Source: a virus. Taken from it: a stretch of DNA of 54,667 nt. The number at the start of each line of letters is the position of its first letter. Within the stretch, counting starts at the first letter, position 1. The notes under the pieces are model-generated. The model saw only the letters and a program-made list of their open reading frames with translations. It did no database searches and was not told where the DNA came from. Below, piece after piece: positions 50,685 to 54,667 of the stretch. The stretch lies in the IMG/VR virus record IMGVR_UViG_3300008113_008855, positions 1-54,667 of that record; one strand, 5' to 3'. Made by a program: the position numbers and the translations under genes.

Positions 50685-53673
50685 CTCGATAGAGTAAGGA
50701 AATCTTTAAAGTATTATTTAATGCGCCATCAGCAAAAGCATTAATATTACTAGAATCAACAGGAACACCTTCGTAATTTTTAGAAGTAGAAGGGCCATTA
50801 GGAAATGTAATTAAGTTTTCTGCAACTGCCTTGGCCTCTTCTGGAGAGTCTTGAAAAAATCTAGGAATAACCAATCCGAAAACATTATCCGCTCCATAGT
50901 TGTCGTCGTTTATTGGGTTTTGCTTATTAGTATACCAAGGTATAGACTTGTTATCATCGCTTGTGAGGATCTTTGCCTCGTAATTATATTTTTGTAAATT
51001 GAAAAATACTTTAGCTTGGTTCACCATTTGACCGTTAGAGTCAACTATGGTAGTATCTATTGCTCTATAAGAATTGACATCGTCTTGTTTAACGTAAGTC
51101 TTTTGGCCAAATGCTTTTTTATTAAACTTTAAAACTACAGCGTTTGTTTTGTTTACAGCCGCTACATCATTAGCTTTAACATTTCCTTTTACAAAAGTAA
51201 GCTCATCAGTTGTAGAATCATAACCATACAAATGATATCCATAGTTTTGCTCATCTTGATTGGCTATAGAAATAGTTGCATTGTTTAGACCATTCCAAGC
51301 CGAGTAAGAGGAAAGCTTTTGGTAAGTGAAAGCGTCTCCAGTTACATATTCTAGTCTATAAAGTTGAGACTGATCTAAAGTAATGTCTCTAGAATAGACA
51401 GTCCCGTAATTTTCTCCTGTAGCATAGCTTAGTATTTGATTTGCCGCAGCATCTTTGTATGGCGAGAAAGAAGCGAATGTTACGCTCTCTTGATAATCTT
51501 TTGCGTTAAAGAAAAATCTAGACATCTGATTACTTGCAGCAAAATCAGTATCAAAAGTTTGAACAGCGTAAAGCTTATCTTTATTTTCGGACTGTAACTC
51601 AAAATCGCCAGTTACTCCAGTTATTGGATTTATAACATTATTGAATAAACCAATTTGATCAGTATCAAAATCTTCAACATATATTTCTCTCTCTACATAA
51701 ATTAATGCGCCCTTATCTTTCCCAGCAGAAGCAAACTCTCCCATGCCTACTCCAACCCTGCCTAGGGCCGTGCTTAAAGCGTTTTTCAATGCGATCTGCC
51801 TTGCCTCTACGGAGTCAGTTGGGAAGATGTCACATGAGAATAAATAGTTTTTGTTATAATAATAATTGATTGCTGAAGACCAGATGTCTTTATCTGTGAA
51901 CTTTTCTTTTGATATTACGCCATCGCTAGGAATATTTGTAGCTTGACCATTTAAAAGATAAACATCTTCTACATATGGCATATTAGCAAAAGTGGCAGAA
52001 TCTCCTACGCATAGACCAGTTTCTTTTATGAAGATGCCATTGCAAGTTGAGTTTATAACTGTTCTTGTTGTCTCGTTCGGCCCCTCTTCTATGTAGTATC
52101 CTAATTGCCCATATTGATCGCCATAGAAAAGATAATTAGTATTTAAGTTATAAGATACCAATGGATTCGCCACATACTCTTCTCCAGAATTTATATAGTT
52201 AGAAAAATACTCTTTATCAACAGTCTCCTTTGGCAAAGGTAAAATTGGCAGAATAAATCTTTGCAGTATAGGGTTCTCATTTTGAGAATTTAAATCTCGG
52301 ATCTCTAAATCATCCACTGTTCTTCTTGTGATTGTCTCGTCTGTGCCGTCTTCAGGTCCAGATAGTGGCTCATCTGTAAGCAGATCGTTTATTATTTTTT
52401 GCCTATTTTCTATGTCTTGTCTTAGATTGGTTGCGAATTTATCTTCATCACCATAATCAATATTAGCGGCATTTTCTTGAGCTACTTCTTCGTTGTAAAT
52501 TAACTCATCAGCGTTTGCCAAATTCAATAAATCATTAGAGTTATATTTTGTAGACTGAATAACTCTTGGATAAACTCCTGAGTTTATTGCTATATCAATA
52601 ACTGTTTTAGGTGACCCATCTTCTATTTGAATTCCTGTTAAAACATAGCCTACGACATCTTCTTTTACTATAGAAGAGAATCTATCTAGGTTAAATGATA
52701 CCTTATAAATCTCTGAGTAATTATCTACAGTCAACAACTTAAAGCTAAAACAATCTATGTCATTTTCGTCTGTTATTCGAGATAGCTGAATCCCAGTTAT
52801 AGAGGAGTCGTTTATTGGTCTATTAATAAATTGACCATTTTCTAAATTTTCAAATACTCTTTGTGGGAATATAAATTTAGCTGTCTGCTCGAAGTTGTAA
52901 TTGACTAAAGAATCAGCAAACCCAGAAACCTCATCCTTATAAGCAGAATAGTCTATAATGATTTTGCCATCTGTAGTTGTTGTCGGCGAAAAGTAAGATC
53001 CAAGTGGATCGCTCTTTCTAGAAATTCTGTATCTTATATCCGCTCCGTTTTCGACTTGAGTTGGCAATTCAAAAGCAGAAATATTTTGCTCTACCGAGTT
53101 GTCCTTATTATCGTAAAGGAACTTGTATCTTGTAGTTACTTCATTAGAGTAGCCTGAGTATTGAGAGTCAGAATATCCATATTCTAGATCGGTTCCATTC
53201 GCTTGAACTGATATATTTGTTGCAATCCAATCTTCTCCAGATACGCTTAAAATTTTGCTGTCATTATATAAAGATTTTACTAAGCCAGTCACTTCGTTCT
53301 TCCTGTATACTTTTCCTGCGAAATCCATATCTGGCATTATAACCAACGGCTTGTAGCCAGAAACGAATGTGTCTGTTATATCTGCGATTATTTCAGTAAA
53401 TTCCTCAGATCCTTTTTGCCCAGAAGTAATAAAGAATCTTACATTAGAATATTCCCCATCGTAGTTGAATATAGATAGCTTTTTATTTACTACAGAGTAA
53501 TCTATGGAAGTAAAATCTTGTATTACTGGCTTAGGATATGAATATCCATTTAAGCTATGATTAACATTCTCGAAAACACTAACCCAAAGCCCGAAAACAT
53601 CCTTATCAAAATCTAAAGTTTTACCAGTCAAAACTCCGCTAAGGAATTGTTTATTTTCGGTTAATGCGCTCAT
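50662..53673 (-). CDS. Virion-type protein (1003 residues)
   Basis: The protein begins MSALTENKQFLSGVLTGKTLDFDKDVFGLWVSVFENV. Polar strands, short helices and no enzyme motif dominate. Acidic and Tyr-rich segments (DEDKFATNLRQDIENRQKIINDLL, YFSNYINSGEEYVANPL) alternate with Gly-rich turns. GRVGVGMGEFASAGKDKG stands out as a Gly-rich linker. Its position next to the very large beta-rich gene suggests a baseplate or tail partner. No family is recognised. Confidence 0.55.
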   Translation of the reverse strand: MSALTENKQFLSGVLTGKTLDFDKDVFGLWVSVFENVNHSLNGYSYPKPVIQDFTSIDYSVVNKKLSIFNYDGEYSNVRFFITSGQKGSEEFTEIIADITDTFVSGYKPLVIMPDMDFAGKVYRKNEVTGLVKSLYNDSKILSVSGEDWIATNISVQANGTDLEYGYSDSQYSGYSNEVTTRYKFLYDNKDNSVEQNISAFELPTQVENGADIRYRISRKSDPLGSYFSPTTTTDGKIIIDYSAYKDEVSGFADSLVNYNFEQTAKFIFPQRVFENLENGQFINRPINDSSITGIQLSRITDENDIDCFSFKLLTVDNYSEIYKVSFNLDRFSSIVKEDVVGYVLTGIQIEDGSPKTVIDIAINSGVYPRVIQSTKYNSNDLLNLANADELIYNEEVAQENAANIDYGDEDKFATNLRQDIENRQKIINDLLTDEPLSGPEDGTDETITRRTVDDLEIRDLNSQNENPILQRFILPILPLPKETVDKEYFSNYINSGEEYVANPLVSYNLNTNYLFYGDQYGQLGYYIEEGPNETTRTVINSTCNGIFIKETGLCVGDSATFANMPYVEDVYLLNGQATNIPSDGVISKEKFTDKDIWSSAINYYYNKNYLFSCDIFPTDSVEARQIALKNALSTALGRVGVGMGEFASAGKDKGALIYVEREIYVEDFDTDQIGLFNNVINPITGVTGDFELQSENKDKLYAVQTFDTDFAASNQMSRFFFNAKDYQESVTFASFSPYKDAAANQILSYATGENYGTVYSRDITLDQSQLYRLEYVTGDAFTYQKLSSYSAWNGLNNATISIANQDEQNYGYHLYGYDSTTDELTFVKGNVKANDVAAVNKTNAVVLKFNKKAFGQKTYVKQDDVNSYRAIDTTIVDSNGQMVNQAKVFFNLQKYNYEAKILTSDDNKSIPWYTNKQNPINDDNYGADNVFGLVIPRFFQDSPEEAKAVAENLITFPNGPSTSKNYEGVPVDSSNINAFADGALNNTLKISLLYRVEYRMGI

Positions 53674-53674
53674 A

Positions 53675-54667
53675 TTATTGTTTTATACTAGCACTTGGTG
53701 GGATTGGTATATAATTACTAGTTGAAATATCATAAGATTTTCTCATGAGGTCTTCAAATAAATAATCCCCAACCGCAGAGTCGTAGCCCCCAACGTAATC
53801 AATTCCAGTTTCATTCTCTGAAACTATCCTCTGCACATCTTCAGGAGACAACTCAGTGCTATTGTTCACAAATCCATTACACATTGCTCTAAGATAATAC
53901 TCCATTTGGGTATAGTGATCTGAATACATTACTGTATCAGCAGATACTTTAGGTATCAATTTAACGAAATAGAATCTTGGATAACAGCATCCAAATGGTC
54001 TTTGTTTGGTCCAAAATTGCCTATTATCTAAAGAAACGTCTCCAACTATGTTTCTTGGGCATGATCTATTAGCTATTGTATGTAAAACATAATCAATAAC
54101 AGCAGACTCATCTGTTCTGAATTGAAAAGCATTCGCCTTATTAATAAAATCCGCTAAATTTTCACTTACTTTTCCCTTGAATGACGGCACTGCTCCGTTA
54201 ACTTTAGATGCAGTAAGGCGAGTATTTAATGTAACTTTTATAACCTCACAATTAGGATCAAATGGATTAACTCTAACTGCTGATTCTATAGAATATGGAG
54301 ACTTGTAAATTGGACAGCTAGAAGCAAAATTTAAAGCGTAATTTGGATCAGCGGATCCAGACTTTGATAGGTCTGTGTTCGCCCCTTCTATGTATGTATA
54401 TCCTGGAGGAGCTTCAACTACTAATGGAATATCATTAGGCTTCCAAGTAACATTAGCTAAATGCTTCTTTACATTTTTAGATGTGCCTCTGTTATACTCT
54501 AGAGAATCGCTTGCTGTTAAACATCTTCCATTTAGCGCCCCCATAATGTCGCCATACATTGCTGGCTTCCAAGCTGAGCTGTTAGACCAGTGATAAAGAT
54601 TATAAGACATGAACATAGTCCATTCATTGCTTACATTACCATTAGAGTATTGAAGATTTTTATTATC
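53675..54667 (-). CDS. Virion-type protein, 5'-truncated at the window edge
   Basis: The frame is open to the right edge; an internal ATG (MFMSYNLYHW) at 54616 is not necessarily the start. The visible 330 residues show Cys at several places (SCPIY, CEVIK, SCPRN, GCCYPR) and a beta-rich polar composition, with a conserved-looking segment LDNRQFWTKQRPFGCCYPRFYFVKLIP. The C-terminal end (YIPIPPSASIKQ) is Pro-rich. The gene is the first visible cistron of the leftward virion operon; the transcription start lies outside the window. No family is recognised. Confidence 0.55.
   Translation of the reverse strand, partial: DNKNLQYSNGNVSNEWTMFMSYNLYHWSNSSAWKPAMYGDIMGALNGRCLTASDSLEYNRGTSKNVKKHLANVTWKPNDIPLVVEAPPGYTYIEGANTDLSKSGSADPNYALNFASSCPIYKSPYSIESAVRVNPFDPNCEVIKVTLNTRLTASKVNGAVPSFKGKVSENLADFINKANAFQFRTDESAVIDYVLHTIANRSCPRNIVGDVSLDNRQFWTKQRPFGCCYPRFYFVKLIPKVSADTVMYSDHYTQMEYYLRAMCNGFVNNSTELSPEDVQRIVSENETGIDYVGGYDSAVGDYLFEDLMRKSYDISTSNYIPIPPSASIKQ

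Overview
The window is a piece of a large tailed-bacteriophage genome (Caudoviricetes), AT-rich and densely packed. The evidence is a near-complete phage replication set (RecA/UvsX-like recombinase, DnaB-type helicase, DnaG-type primase, Pol III alpha-type polymerase, exonuclease, putative SSB), nucleotide-metabolism genes (dUTPase, dNMP kinase, class II ribonucleotide reductase), a sigma factor, a fibre gene with the GNVGIGTTSP repeat, and about 17 kb of very large virion-type genes. Most starts lack a Shine-Dalgarno sequence. The host cannot be named. Heptosyltransferase-like and O-antigen-type genes point to a Gram-negative (diderm) host, and the LdpA-like gene and class II RNR are compatible with, but do not prove, a cyanobacterial link.

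Layout. (1) 1-3197 (+): the 3' part of a tail-fibre gene broken by two frame changes, then an unknown protein. (2) 3194-7021 (-): small accessory and nucleotide genes (Hsp20, dNMP kinase, HNH nuclease, dUTPase, small unknowns), with one + strand microgene at 5407-5550 that has its own promoter and terminator. (3) 7028-8974 (+): a divergent promoter pair, an unknown gene, a 460-base non-coding stretch rich in hairpins, a sigma factor and a DUF736-like protein. (4) 8975-24492 (+): a glycan island with six glycosyltransferase-like genes, an RfbH-type dehydrase, an acetolactate-synthase-like TPP enzyme, an aldolase-like protein, an LdpA-like iron-sulfur protein, a HAD protein, three NAD-dependent sugar dehydratases or epimerases, and the B12-type ribonucleotide reductase. 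(5) 24511-37886 (+): the replication and recombination module, ending in two more glycan-type genes and a conserved unknown. (6) 37887-54667 (-): a small zinc protein and six long virion-type genes, the last running off the right edge.

How the parts fit. The replication module resembles a bacterial Pol III system split into separate PHP, DnaQ-like exonuclease and polymerase cistrons. The sugar genes resemble the bacterial route to 3,6-dideoxy and branched 4-keto sugars (RfbH-type 3-dehydrase followed by a YerE-like TPP enzyme), supplying glycosyltransferases that could decorate the virion or remodel the host surface. A recurrent promoter (TTGxxx, exactly 16 bases, then CATAnT or TACAAT) lies only 6-9 bases before the start codon of at least five genes, implying leaderless or nearly leaderless mRNAs.

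Cautions. Three enzymes (RmlB-like, Gmd-like, DnaG-like) lack conserved central segments, and the fibre gene has two frame breaks. This is either real decay or deletion in the phage, or assembly error, and the sequence alone cannot tell which. I found no tRNA, CRISPR array, transposase or terminase in the window.
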